The notes beneath the pieces are model-generated. The model was not told the DNA's origin and searched no databases. It saw nothing but the letters and a program-made list of their open reading frames with translations. The position numbers and the translations under genes are program-made. A stretch of DNA of 64,000 bases from Alphaproteobacteria bacterium (lineage in GTDB: Bacteria; Pseudomonadota; Alphaproteobacteria; Rhodobacterales; Rhodobacteraceae): contig JAUIAS010000017.1 in assembly GCA_030425395.1 (NCBI GenBank), positions 1 through 64,000 of the forward strand. The letters run 5' to 3'. Below are positions 39,804 to 48,278 of the stretch, piece by piece (positions within the stretch are counted from its first letter, which is position 1; each line of letters starts with the position of its first letter).

Positions 39804-41477
39804 TCACTCCAATTCCGCTATCATCTCTGACAGGATGCGCCCATCGCTCAGGCTCAGCGCTTTCAGCGGGTGATCGACGCCGCGCAGTTCCAGCGTCAGC
39901 AAATCCATCGCGCCGGTGTCCAGCCCCGCCGCGGCGAGCGTCGGCTCAGACAGCAAGACCTGTGCACCAAGGGTCTTGGTATGCGCCTCAAGGCGGCTGG
40001 CGGTGTTGACCGTATCGCCAATGATTGTGCGCGGTGATGCGCCGCGCGCGCCGATCTCGCCCAGAACGACGGTGCCGAGGTGCAGGCCAACGCCAATGGC
40101 CACCTCGGGCACTCCTTCCTCAATCAGGCGGGTATTGAATTTGGCCAGTGCTTCAGCGATCCCGGCGACGGCTTTCAGACCTGCACGCGCGGATGTGCGG
40201 GCCGAACTGGTTTCGAAAACGGCAAGCAAGCCGTCGCCCATGTATTTGTCGACGGTGCCGCCGTTGGTGAGAATGGCCGGAACGATGGCGTCGAAAAATC
40301 TGTTGAGCAGGAACACCACGTCGTAAGGCAGTTGCCCTGCGGTGCGGGCGGTAAAACCCCGCATATCCAAAAACAGCACGGCGAGCTGCGCCTCGCTGCC
40401 TTGGCTGGAATGGGCCCGAACGCGCTGACCATCGGGGCGAAAGGCGCGAAACACCGTCAGATCACCGGTAGGGCGCGTCTGGCAGGCAAGACGCGCGCCG
40501 ACCGGGGCCTTGACCGCCTGCAAGGCGGCGGTTTCCTCGGGCGAGGGCGGCGGCAGGTTCGCCGCACCGTTTTCAATGATCACGCGACATGTCGTGCACC
40601 GGCCGCGACCACCACAAAGCGCGGTATGCGGCACGCCCTTGCTGCGGGACATCTCAAGAAGGGTCAGGCCGCGTTGGGCGGTAATCTGTGGACCGTCGGC
40701 ATAGGAAATGCGCACCGAATTGCGCCGCGCCAGCACCGCGCGCAAAAAAATGGCGACCAACACCAGCGCCACAGCTGCAAGAAACACGTTCAGGGCGGCA
40801 TCGCTTGCCCATACCAGCCATCCGAATGCCTCTCCATCTGGCCAGTTATAAGCGGCCTTGGTTGCATCTGCGGCTTCGGGGTCGCGGAACAAGGCGTGCA
40901 CCCTGCGCCCTTCGGTCATGAAACCTGCCAGCGCCCAGCCCGGCAGAAACACGGCCAGCCCGATCGCCCAAGGCAGCGCCCGTTTCCACCACTGCGTCAG
41001 TCGCAGCCACATGTGCATCCCGATGCAGCCATGAACCCAGACCAAGGCGACAAGAAGCCCCTGTTGCCACCCTGACTGCGTGTCCCAGATCAGGCCGGAT
41101 ACAAACCCGATCTTGTCCTGAACGTCGTGCACATCATGTGCCAGACGGGTAAAAACGATATGAATGATCAGGAAAACGGGGATGAGCAGCCCCAGAACGA
41201 TCTGCGCCCATTCCCCGGCAGGCAGACGCAGCGTGCCGCGCCGAGCGATGCGAAAAAGTGCGGTGAGGATGTGCACCAGAAAGGCACCATACAGAACCAC
41301 GGTGCCGACGATGCCCCGGGTCAGAACCTGCCGCAATGACTGGAAGGCATCGGCGGCCTGCGGCGAAATCGTTGCCAGCCCAAGGTTAATGAAATGAAAA
41401 CAGACATATAGAAACAGGATCAGTCCAGCGGCGATCCTCAGTCGGCTGTCCAACGGCCCGCGCCACAACATGCTCAT
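39804..41477 (-). CDS. Membrane protein with 2Fe-2S ferredoxin and class III adenylate/guanylate cyclase domains
   Basis: This 557-residue protein has three parts. Residues 1-250 hold about six hydrophobic helices with histidines in or near them (His28, His69, His106, His149, His155), reminiscent of di-haem membrane anchors. Residues 255-345 are a plant-type ferredoxin domain with the cluster pattern Cys288-x5-Cys294-x2-Cys297 and Cys332. Residues 363-557 are a class III cyclase domain with the two metal-binding aspartates Asp371 (FLDMRG) and Asp415 (GDGLLAVF). It probably senses redox state or electron flow and makes cyclic AMP or GMP. It is convergent with the LysE gene. Domain calls are firm; the signal sensed is inferred. 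Confidence 0.9.
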   Translation of the reverse strand: MSMLWRGPLDSRLRIAAGLILFLYVCFHFINLGLATISPQAADAFQSLRQVLTRGIVGTVVLYGAFLVHILTALFRIARRGTLRLPAGEWAQIVLGLLIPVFLIIHIVFTRLAHDVHDVQDKIGFVSGLIWDTQSGWQQGLLVALVWVHGCIGMHMWLRLTQWWKRALPWAIGLAVFLPGWALAGFMTEGRRVHALFRDPEAADATKAAYNWPDGEAFGWLVWASDAALNVFLAAVALVLVAIFLRAVLARRNSVRISYADGPQITAQRGLTLLEMSRSKGVPHTALCGGRGRCTTCRVIIENGAANLPPPSPEETAALQAVKAPVGARLACQTRPTGDLTVFRAFRPDGQRVRAHSSQGSEAQLAVLFLDMRGFTARTAGQLPYDVVFLLNRFFDAIVPAILTNGGTVDKYMGDGLLAVFETSSARTSARAGLKAVAGIAEALAKFNTRLIEEGVPEVAIGVGLHLGTVVLGEIGARGASPRTIIGDTVNTASRLEAHTKTLGAQVLLSEPTLAAAGLDTGAMDLLTLELRGVDHPLKALSLSDGRILSEMIAELE

Positions 41478-41575
41478 TCGCGTCGATCATCCCCCTGCGG
41501 ACACGGCCAGAAGGCCACCCTTGCAGGATTATGCGCGAAAATATTGTGGCGCGCTGCACCTTTTTGTCAAAAGGG

Positions 41576-42517
41576 TCAGTCCTGTTCGGCCAACCAGCGT
41601 TCCGCATCCAGCGCCGCCATACAGCCCATGCCTGCGCTGGTCACCGCCTGACGGTAGATATGGTCGGTCAAATCACCCGCCGCAAAGACGCCGGGAACCG
41701 ATGTCCGGGTGGTTCCGGCTTCGACCTTGACGTAGCCGCCCATGTGGGTCTCGAGGCTGTCCTTGACCAATTCGGAGGCGGGAGCATGACCAATGGCCAC
41801 AAAGACACCCTTGGCCGGGATTTCCTGTGTTTTACCGGTCTTTACGTTCCGGACACGAACGGATTCGACGCCTAGCGGGCTTTCCGTGCCCAGAACCTCG
41901 TCGATTTCGTGGAACCACAAGGGCTCGATCTTGGGGTTCTTGAACAGGCGATCCTGAAGAATTTTCTCAGCACGCAGTTCGTCGCGGCGGTGGATCAACG
42001 TCACCTTTGATGCGAAGTTGGTCAGGAAAAGCGCCTCTTCGACAGCGGTATTGCCGCCACCGACAACAACAATTTCCTGACCGCGATAGAAGAACCCGTC
42101 GCAGGTAGCGCAGGCCGAAACGCCAAAGCCCTTGAACTTTTCCTCCGACGGCATGCCGAGCCATTTGGCCCGCGCGCCGGTCGCAAGGATCACCGCGTCG
42201 GCGGTGTAGGTGTTGCCGCTGTCGCCCTTGGCCACAAAGGGCCGTTGATCCAGGTCGAGGCTGCTGATGATGTCCCCAATGATTTCGGTGCCCATGGCGC
42301 GCGCGTGGGCTTCCATTCGGACCATAAGATCGGGGCCTTGCACTTCGGTATCGCCGGGCCAGTTTTCGACCTCGGTCGTGGTGGTCAACTGTCCACCCGG
42401 TTCGATTCCCTGCACGAGAATGGGGGACAGCATTGCCCGGCTGGCATAAACACCTGCGGTGTATCCTGCCGGGCCCGACCCGATGATCAAAACTTTGGTA
42501 TGGCGTGTCTCGCCCAT
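41576..42517 (-). CDS. trxB: Thioredoxin-disulfide reductase
   Basis: This 313-residue flavoprotein passes electrons from NADPH to thioredoxin. It shows the FAD motif [17 protein letters not shown], the redox-active CATC in [11 protein letters not shown], the NADPH motif [14 protein letters not shown] and the C-terminal [11 protein letters not shown] at 42517 has AGGG five bases upstream; the ORF could begin four codons earlier. It is divergent from an Lrp-type regulator gene, a pairing known in Rhodobacterales. Confidence 0.97.
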   Translation of the reverse strand: MGETRHTKVLIIGSGPAGYTAGVYASRAMLSPILVQGIEPGGQLTTTTEVENWPGDTEVQGPDLMVRMEAHARAMGTEIIGDIISSLDLDQRPFVAKGDSGNTYTADAVILATGARAKWLGMPSEEKFKGFGVSACATCDGFFYRGQEIVVVGGGNTAVEEALFLTNFASKVTLIHRRDELRAEKILQDRLFKNPKIEPLWFHEIDEVLGTESPLGVESVRVRNVKTGKTQEIPAKGVFVAIGHAPASELVKDSLETHMGGYVKVEAGTTRTSVPGVFAAGDLTDHIYRQAVTSAGMGCMAALDAERWLAEQD

Positions 42518-42640
42518 GGTGGCCCTCATAGCAGCTGTGCGGACGAACCGCGTTGTTGTTCAGCATATAGCCGCGCGCAACCCAAGCTTAAACCCCTTGC
42601 ATTGGGGGCAATCTGGCGGGAAAACAGGCATTTGATTTTC

Positions 42641-42673
42641 ATAATATTGCGCGGGCGCGAAATAATATTGCGC
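42641..42673. promoter_or_regulatory. Two direct repeats between trxB and the Lrp gene
   Basis: ATAATATTGCGC occurs exactly at 42641-42652 and again at 42662-42673, 21 bases apart, which is two helical turns. The second copy overlaps a possible -35 TTGCGC that precedes TATATG at 42690-42695. This is a natural candidate for binding by the adjacent Lrp regulator. Confidence 0.65.
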
Positions 42674-42719
42674 AACCCGTGGTCCCTGCTATATGAAACG
42701 CACAGAAGTGGAGCGCTTT

Positions 42720-43220
42720 ATGGTCACAACCCGCCTTGATCCCATCGACAGGAAGATTCTTGCTGAATTGCAGGCTGATGGCCGCATGACAAACGTCGAG
42801 TTGGCGCGACGGGTCGGAATTTCGGCCCCGCCCTGCCTGCGCCGGGTCCGCACTCTGGAAGACGCCGGCCTGATCCGGGGATACCATGCTGAGGTCGATT
42901 CCCGCGAACTGGGGTTCGAGGTGCAGGTGTTTGCGATGGTCGGTTTGCAAAGCCAGGCCGAATCTGACCTGCGTTCGTTCGAAGAACAGTGCCGGAAATG
43001 GCCGCTTGTTCGCGAATGTCATATGCTGAATGGCGAGGTGGACTTCATTCTGAAATGCGTGGCACCTGACCTAAGCAGCTTTCAAAGTTTTCTGACCGAA
43101 GAGCTGTTGACCACACCCAATGTGGCGAGCGTCAAGACATCGCTGGTCATCCGTTGCGCCAAGGATGAGCCTGGGGTGCCCTTCGATGTTCTCGAGGACC
43201 GTCTTAGCCGATCGGCCTGA
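42720..43220 (+). CDS. Lrp/AsnC-family transcriptional regulator
   Basis: This 166-residue regulator has an N-terminal winged helix (LDPIDRKILAELQADGRMTNVELARRVGISAPPCLRRVRTLEDAGLI) and a C-terminal RAM/AsnC ligand domain. Proteins of the family form octamers that respond to amino acids. ATG at 42720 lies seven bases after GGAG and starts MVTTRLDP; the ORF could begin nine codons earlier. It may control itself and trxB. Its 3' end overlaps the convergent Hint gene by 17 bases. Confidence 0.93.
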   Translation: MVTTRLDPIDRKILAELQADGRMTNVELARRVGISAPPCLRRVRTLEDAGLIRGYHAEVDSRELGFEVQVFAMVGLQSQAESDLRSFEEQCRKWPLVRECHMLNGEVDFILKCVAPDLSSFQSFLTEELLTTPNVASVKTSLVIRCAKDEPGVPFDVLEDRLSRSA

Positions 43221-44022
43221 GTGCCGAACCAGGCGGGGCCGGTGCCTCGCTCTGGTCTTGGTTTGATTCTTCTGCCCGCACACCGGCCATCGGTCCGAAA
43301 TCCGAAAGGTGGCGCACATTCGGGAACATCCCGAGGAATGCAGCGCGCAGACCGGTGTTGGCAAAAGGCAGCGTGCGTCCGGGGTGATACGTTTCAAACC
43401 CCAGTCCGCAGACGCGGATAATTGCATGACGCGGCAGGCACAGATGGAACAGCTGCACCGCGCTGGGCGGGACCGTTTCAACAACCTGATACCCGTCCTG
43501 CAAGGCGCTGACACGTGTCAGCGCATATTGGACCCCGGACAAATCCCGCGCATTCGGCAGGTGTCGCGCAAGCCGTGCGCCCGGTCCGGTGACAAGAACC
43601 TGTTCGGGCCGGGTCAGGCCGAAACTGTCGGGTGAAATCCTGTTCAGCGCGATGCTGTGGCCAGTCGGCAGTGACAGACCGGGATTGCAGGTCATGGACC
43701 CATGCCAGACCAACGGCAGGGCCGGACCGGTTTCGGTCAGGATCTTGTCGCCGGGTAACAGGTCTTCGACCGCGACCGGGCCGGTTTCGGTCGCGACCAT
43801 GCTGCCGCGGGCAAACGCGGAAAAGGCATCTTCAAAAACGGGGTGGGCGGGGCCGATCTTGGATGTTTCCTTGATCGCGCCGGTGGCATCGAGCCACTTG
43901 ATGTCGAATCGCCGCATGGGTGGACGGGCAGCAAGCTTTTCCTGCGCATGGGTCAGCGATGCACCGGGCCCGTGGCGATCAAAATGCCGGCTGAATCGGT
44001 CTGGTTTGGGCATATCGGTCAT
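43204..44022 (-). CDS. Hint-domain-like protein lacking the catalytic cysteine
   Basis: This 272-residue protein matches the Hint_2 family of roseobacters through AFARGSMVATETGPVAVEDLLPGDKIL, ALPLVWHG, YALTRVSALQDGYQVVETVPPSAVQLFHLCLPRHAIIRVCGLGFETYHPG. At the position where Hint domains begin with Cys, this protein has Ala69 (AFARGS), and the usual SPQHR-like block is RPEQVLV without the histidine. It is therefore probably unable to self-process. There is no signal peptide. ATG at 44022 follows AAAGGAAG. It shares direction with the small ORF at 44094-44240 and with pgeF. Confidence 0.75.
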   Translation of the reverse strand: MTDMPKPDRFSRHFDRHGPGASLTHAQEKLAARPPMRRFDIKWLDATGAIKETSKIGPAHPVFEDAFSAFARGSMVATETGPVAVEDLLPGDKILTETGPALPLVWHGSMTCNPGLSLPTGHSIALNRISPDSFGLTRPEQVLVTGPGARLARHLPNARDLSGVQYALTRVSALQDGYQVVETVPPSAVQLFHLCLPRHAIIRVCGLGFETYHPGRTLPFANTGLRAAFLGMFPNVRHLSDFGPMAGVRAEESNQDQSEAPAPPGSALRPIG

Positions 44023-44093
44023 GCGTGTCTTCCTTTCCGGGGCTGGCGTTTGACGATAATGGTTTTCGATGGGCGGGCTGCCCGGCACGTGGA

Positions 44094-44240
44094 TCAGGCG
44101 CTGCGGGCCAGAGTGACGCGTTTTCCGGTGCGGCCAGCGATCAGCGCCTTGCGTGTCTGGCCACGGGCCCACGGCAATTCGGGTGCATCGGACTTTGCGG
44201 TCGCGATAACGGATTTGATGAACCGGGTGCGGACTTTCAT
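44094..44240 (-). CDS. 48-residue basic protein of unknown function
   Basis: A short open frame encodes 48 residues beginning MKVRTRFIKSVIATAKS and ending RKALIAGRTGKRVTLARSA. AGGAG lies seven bases upstream of the ATG, a strong ribosome site. It is rich in Arg/Lys with a PWARGQTRK segment. I recall similar short proteins in Rhodobacterales but cannot prove conservation from one sequence. It sits between pgeF and the degenerate Hint gene, all on the reverse strand. Confidence 0.7.
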   Translation of the reverse strand: MKVRTRFIKSVIATAKSDAPELPWARGQTRKALIAGRTGKRVTLARSA

Positions 44241-44387
44241 AGCGGGTTCTCCTGCTTGGCGCGGAATGCGCCGTTTCTTGATCCTGAAACTGGCCGTGGA
44301 ATGCGGCAGGTTTGGGGCAGGAGTGGGATAATTCAGTGGGATCGCTGCGATTGTTGACGCAAGGGCGAAAACGGGTGTCGCCAGACG

Positions 44388-45155
44388 CTAAAGCCGGATC
44401 ACCGACACCAGCCGCCCATAGTCGGCCTCGCAAGCGTGGGTGCTCCGCCTGTAGGAATAGAACCGTTCGGTATCCGAATAGGTGCAGTGACGCGTCCACT
44501 CGGCATCTCCGATACCCGCTTCGCGCAGGCGGTGCAGGCCAAAGGCGGGCAGATCGAACAACATCCGGTCGCCATTATCATTGGCGAAAAAGCGGGCGTT
44601 CTCTGGCCCTTCATCCATGAACGCGTCAAAAAATTCGGGACCCACCTCATATGCGCGCTGGCTGATCGTGGGGCCAATGACTGCCCGGATATTGCCGGGT
44701 TGCGCCCCGATAGCCACCATGGCGTCCACGGTCGCTTCCAGAACCCCGTCCAGCGCCCCGCGCCAGCCCGCGTGCGCGGCGCCGATGACCCCCGCCTTGG
44801 CATCGGCAAACAGGACCGGCTGGCAATCGGCGGTCAGGATCGCAAGGGCCAGACCAGGCTTGGCTGTGACCATTCCGTCGGCGCGCGGCGGGGCAGTATT
44901 TACCCCGGTTGCAGGGGCAGACACCGTCACAACATCTGCAGAATGCACCTGATGCACAAAGGTCAGCGCGGTGCGGTCCACGCCCATCGCATCGGCCACA
45001 CGGGCACGGTTGATGGCGACGACCTCGCTTTGGTCCGTCGAACCGGTGCCGCAATTCAGGCCCGCGAATATCCCCGAAGACGCACCGCCGCGCCGGGTAA
45101 AGAACCCGTGAGAAACGTCGGAGAGCATGTCAGAGCGCAGAATTTCAAGTGTCAT
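44388..45155 (-). CDS. pgeF: Peptidoglycan editing factor / polyphenol oxidase family protein
   Basis: This 255-residue protein is a DUF152/YfiH-type Cu-oxidase_4 protein. Metal-site residues occur in FVHQVHSADVV, LTADCQPVLFAD and GAAHAGWRGALDGV, the family hallmarks. E. coli PgeF removes wrongly incorporated amino acids from peptidoglycan precursors, so the same role is likely here. Its ATG overlaps the stop of the midA-like gene by four bases. Confidence 0.92.
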   Translation of the reverse strand: MTLEILRSDMLSDVSHGFFTRRGGASSGIFAGLNCGTGSTDQSEVVAINRARVADAMGVDRTALTFVHQVHSADVVTVSAPATGVNTAPPRADGMVTAKPGLALAILTADCQPVLFADAKAGVIGAAHAGWRGALDGVLEATVDAMVAIGAQPGNIRAVIGPTISQRAYEVGPEFFDAFMDEGPENARFFANDNGDRMLFDLPAFGLHRLREAGIGDAEWTRHCTYSDTERFYSYRRSTHACEADYGRLVSVIRL

Positions 45156-46213
45156 GTGTCCAGACCGGGTGGCGGGTTGGCGGACTCGGGAAAGAATCCC
45201 AGTACCTTGAACAGGTTTCCCATTTCCTCAGGGTGCGTCAACCGCCGATGTGCGGTTGCGATGGCATCGACCTCGGCCGCCTGACGTCCCCGGGCCAGAG
45301 TCTGGGCGCGTGCGGTGATCCCCAACCGTTCCAGAAACACGCCCTGCGGGGTCAGGCGGGAAAAGGCGCTGGGCGTTGCCTGAGCGAGGATTTCAAAATC
45401 GACATGCGCGGTCAGATCGGCGCTGCCCGGCTCACTGAGCGGGTCGACATAAGCGTGATCGCGCAGGGCCTGAAACGTATCACCCACCGATCGCCAATCC
45501 CCATAATCAATGAAGAGCGCCGCACCACCGTGACGTGCGATGCGCTGGCCGATGGCTTCGGCAATGGCGGGGGCTTGGGGGCACATCTCGACCAGATCGC
45601 CGGGGCGGGTATCCTCCAGCCGGTGTGCCAAGCCCGGTTGCGGCATCTCGGGTGCCAATCCAAAGCACAGCCTGTCGCCCTCAAGCCCGACGCACCGTTC
45701 GTGCCATCCGGTGTCGCCCCGCAAGAACTGGCGTATGGGCAGGGCGTCCAGAAATTCATTGGCCACCAGAAATAGCGGCATCCCCTGCGGCAGATCCTGC
45801 ACGGCATCGTGCCAGACCGGGGCATGATCGCGCAGGGCTTCGTTTTGCATGCGCCGCAGCGTGGGGGAGGTTTCCACAAGGTGCAGCGAAACTGCGGCGT
45901 GAAAGCCCGGCACCGCGCGCGTCGCGCGCAAGATATCGGCCATCATGGTTCCGCGCCCGGGGCCGGCTTCGGCCAGTGCAATGCGTTTGGGTTGCCCCTG
46001 ATCCATCCAGCATTGAGCAAGGCAAAGCCCGACCATTTCTCCAAACATCTGGCTGATTTCGGGCGCGGTGATGAAATCGCCACCGGAACCGAAAGGATCT
46101 TGGCGGGCGTAATACCCCCATTGTGGATGCATCAGGCAATCCGCCATGTAATCCGAAACGGGCAGGGGGCCTTCACTGCGGATACGGTCGGCGATCCGGT
46201 TGGCGAGGCTCAT
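45152..46213 (-). CDS. MidA/NDUFAF7-family SAM-dependent methyltransferase
   Basis: This 353-residue class I methyltransferase resembles mitochondrial NDUFAF7, which dimethylates an arginine of complex I subunit NDUFS2. It shows [17 protein letters not shown]-like [24 protein letters not shown], the SAM motif [18 protein letters not shown] and [17 protein letters not shown] at 46213 overlaps the lgt stop by four bases; a longer frame inside lgt is rejected. A complex I assembly role is inferred from the family. Confidence 0.92.
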   Translation of the reverse strand: MSLANRIADRIRSEGPLPVSDYMADCLMHPQWGYYARQDPFGSGGDFITAPEISQMFGEMVGLCLAQCWMDQGQPKRIALAEAGPGRGTMMADILRATRAVPGFHAAVSLHLVETSPTLRRMQNEALRDHAPVWHDAVQDLPQGMPLFLVANEFLDALPIRQFLRGDTGWHERCVGLEGDRLCFGLAPEMPQPGLAHRLEDTRPGDLVEMCPQAPAIAEAIGQRIARHGGAALFIDYGDWRSVGDTFQALRDHAYVDPLSEPGSADLTAHVDFEILAQATPSAFSRLTPQGVFLERLGITARAQTLARGRQAAEVDAIATAHRRLTHPEEMGNLFKVLGFFPESANPPPGLDT

Positions 46214-47094
46214 GGTGCCGCCCGTGTTGCGCGCAGCACAAAAAAGAGGCCAAGCCCGATCATAGGCAGCGACAGGGCCTGCCCCATGGTGATGCCCATT
46301 CCTTGTATGTGAAAGGCCAGCCCCAGCGGATTGCCGGGGGTGACGAAGTGCGCATCGGGTTGGCGGGCAAACTCGACAAGGAACCGTGCCAATCCGTATC
46401 CCGCAAAGAACGTGCCTGCCACCAGACCGGGCTTTTTGAGCGCCCCGCGCCGCCATGCCATCCACAGCAGCAGCGCGCCCAGCAACAGCCCCTCAAGCGC
46501 AGCCTCGTAAAGCTGTGACGGATGGCGGGCGCAAAGGCCGACCACATCCGGGCAATCCTGCGCGGCGGCCCCCGGGAAAGCCACGCCCCATGGCAAATCT
46601 GTTGGGCGGCCCCAAAGCTCGGCGTTGATGAAATTCGCGATGCGTCCCAACAACAGGCCCGGCGGAACACTGAGGGCCATAAGATCCGCCATCGACAGTT
46701 TGGGGATGCCGCCGCGCGCCGCGAAAATCCATGCGGCGACCACCACGCCCAAAAGCCCGCCGTGAAATGCCATCCCGCCTTGCCAGATCAGCAGGATCTG
46801 CGAGGGGTTCGCAAAGTAATATTCGGGCTGATAAAACAGCACAAAGCCAAGCCGCCCACCCAGAATGACCCCAAGGATCACATAGGTCATCAGGTCTTCG
46901 ATCTGCGGGCGGGTCATTGGTGCCGCTCCGGCCCACAGCCGTGCATCGGACACCGCACGCACCGCGATCCCCCAAGCGATAAGCAGGCCCGCAATATAGG
47001 CAAGCGCATACCAGCGTAGGGCGAATTCCATTCCGAACAACGAAAAGGAAAACAGTTCAGGCGACAGGTCGGGAAAGGGGATCAGTGCGGTCAT
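46210..47094 (-). CDS. lgt: Prolipoprotein diacylglyceryl transferase
   Basis: This 294-residue inner-membrane enzyme transfers diacylglycerol from phosphatidylglycerol to the lipobox cysteine of prolipoproteins. It has seven hydrophobic segments, [15 protein letters not shown], the conserved [21 protein letters not shown] and [16 protein letters not shown]. It leads an overlapping lgt-midA-pgeF run. It is divergent from ubiK with 92 bases between starts. Confidence 0.96.
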   Translation of the reverse strand: MTALIPFPDLSPELFSFSLFGMEFALRWYALAYIAGLLIAWGIAVRAVSDARLWAGAAPMTRPQIEDLMTYVILGVILGGRLGFVLFYQPEYYFANPSQILLIWQGGMAFHGGLLGVVVAAWIFAARGGIPKLSMADLMALSVPPGLLLGRIANFINAELWGRPTDLPWGVAFPGAAAQDCPDVVGLCARHPSQLYEAALEGLLLGALLLWMAWRRGALKKPGLVAGTFFAGYGLARFLVEFARQPDAHFVTPGNPLGLAFHIQGMGITMGQALSLPMIGLGLFFVLRATRAAP

Positions 47095-47186
47095 ACGCGC
47101 TCAATGCCCTTGCCGCGCGCGGCAAGTCAACCTTGCCCTTGCCCGCGGTGATCACCATATAGGGAGAAACGGACCGGAGAGAAAAC

Positions 47187-47432
47187 ATGCAGACCCGCAA
47201 CAAGATGATGGACGATATCTCGCAACTCATGACCAACGCCATGGGCGTGGCGCAGGGTGCGCGGCAAGAGGCGGAAACGGCGATGCATTCCATGCTGGAT
47301 CGGTGGTTGGCTGATCGCGATTTCGTCACCCGCGAGGAATTCGACGCGGTGCGCGCCATGGCGCAGAAAGCGCGCGAGGAAAACGACGCCCTCGCGGCCC
47401 GTATCGCGGCACTTGAGGCGGCTCAGAAGTAA
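47187..47432 (+). CDS. ubiK: Ubiquinone-biosynthesis accessory factor UbiK family protein
   Basis: This 81-residue protein matches UbiK/BMFP: an amphipathic N-terminal half (MDDISQLMTNAMGVAQGARQE) and a trimeric coiled-coil C-terminus (DFVTREEFDAVRAMAQKAREENDALAARIAALE). E. coli UbiK binds UbiJ and membranes and is needed for aerobic ubiquinone synthesis. An ATG is preceded by GGAGAG. A bidirectional-looking terminator follows. Confidence 0.88.
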   Translation: MQTRNKMMDDISQLMTNAMGVAQGARQEAETAMHSMLDRWLADRDFVTREEFDAVRAMAQKAREENDALAARIAALEAAQK

Positions 47433-47471
47433 ACAAACGGAACCAATCGTTCCTGTTTGCTCAATCATGTG

Positions 47472-47499
47472 ACGCACGGCTTTGTGGCCGTGCGTTTTC
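47472..47499 (+). terminator. Intrinsic terminator of ubiK
   Basis: ACGCACGGC (47472-47480) pairs perfectly with GCCGTGCGT (47487-47495) around TTTGTG, followed by TTTC. It lies 40 bases after the ubiK stop. Confidence 0.88.
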
Positions 47500-47743
47500 A
47501 TTTGCGCGGTTGTTTTGCTGAACCGTGTTGTTCGATGCGCCAAGGTATCCCCGACATTTCGGCCAAATTTAGAACCTGTCCACAAGTTATTGGGGTTGTC
47601 CACAAAAATAGGGGTTGCCAGCCAAGCCTATACCACGCACCATATCTGGTATGAGAACGGGGGGTCGCCCCGTCTTTTAGAGCAGGCACCTAGCGCTTGG
47701 GGCGCTGCCGCCCCGTGACGCTAGTGATCAGTGAGGTGGCATC
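47500..47743. other. Structured intergenic region before the ybjN-like gene
   Basis: After the ubiK terminator the gap holds two DnaA-box-like motifs (CTGTCCACA 47576-47584 and TTGTCCACA 47596-47604), a dyad ATACCA/TGGTAT (47630-47652), a hairpin ACGGGG/CCCCGT followed by CTTTTAG (about 47656-47677) and a two-part hairpin CTAGCG/CGCTAG enclosing GGGGCG/CGCCCC (47690-47724). No gene was found. The ybjN-like promoter should lie here. Confidence 0.5.
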
Positions 47744-48244
47744 ATGGCCCTTTCCGAGCAGTTCTTCGAAGATGAGATTCATCCAATCGACATCGTCGAA
47801 CATATCGCCGAACACCATGACTGGGATTTTGATCGACTGGGTGATGACCAGATCGCCATGGCGGTCGAAGGCCAGTGGCGCACGTATTCGGTTACTTTGG
47901 CGTGGTCGGGTTACGACGAAACCCTGCGCATGGTCTGCACCTTTGAAATGGAACCGCCCAAACACAAGCTGCCCGAGCTTTACGAATTGTTGAACGCGAT
48001 GAATGACCAATGCTGGGCTGGCGCGTTTTCCTATTGGTCGGACCAACAGTTGATGGTCTATCGCTATGGGCTTGTTCTTGCGGGTGGGCAGGTGGCCAGC
48101 CCCGAACAGATCAACACCATGATTCACGCGGCCGTGCTGTCTTCGGAACGCTATTACCCGGCGATGCAATTGCTGGTCTGGGGGGACCGCACCCCGAAAG
48201 AGGCGCTACAGGTCGCCATTGCAGAGGCTTACGGGCGCGCGTAA
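47744..48244 (+). CDS. YbjN domain-containing protein
   Basis: This 166-residue cytoplasmic protein matches the YbjN family (type III secretion chaperone-like fold): EDEIHPIDIVEHIAEHHDWDFDRLGDDQIAMAVEG, YSVTLAWSGYDETLRMVCTFEM and LYELLNAMNDQCWAGAFSYWSD. E. coli YbjN affects motility and stress responses, but the mechanism is unclear. GAGG precedes ATG. proC follows 34 bases downstream. Confidence 0.88.
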   Translation: MALSEQFFEDEIHPIDIVEHIAEHHDWDFDRLGDDQIAMAVEGQWRTYSVTLAWSGYDETLRMVCTFEMEPPKHKLPELYELLNAMNDQCWAGAFSYWSDQQLMVYRYGLVLAGGQVASPEQINTMIHAAVLSSERYYPAMQLLVWGDRTPKEALQVAIAEAYGRA

Positions 48245-48278
48245 ACCTTGCCCCCGATGTGCAACGAAAGGGGGCGAT

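Noticed and set aside
47576-47604. Chromosome origin suggested by two DnaA-box-like motifs
   Set aside because: There are only two imperfect motifs, no AT-rich unwinding element, and no origin-type neighbours such as dnaA, parAB or hemE.
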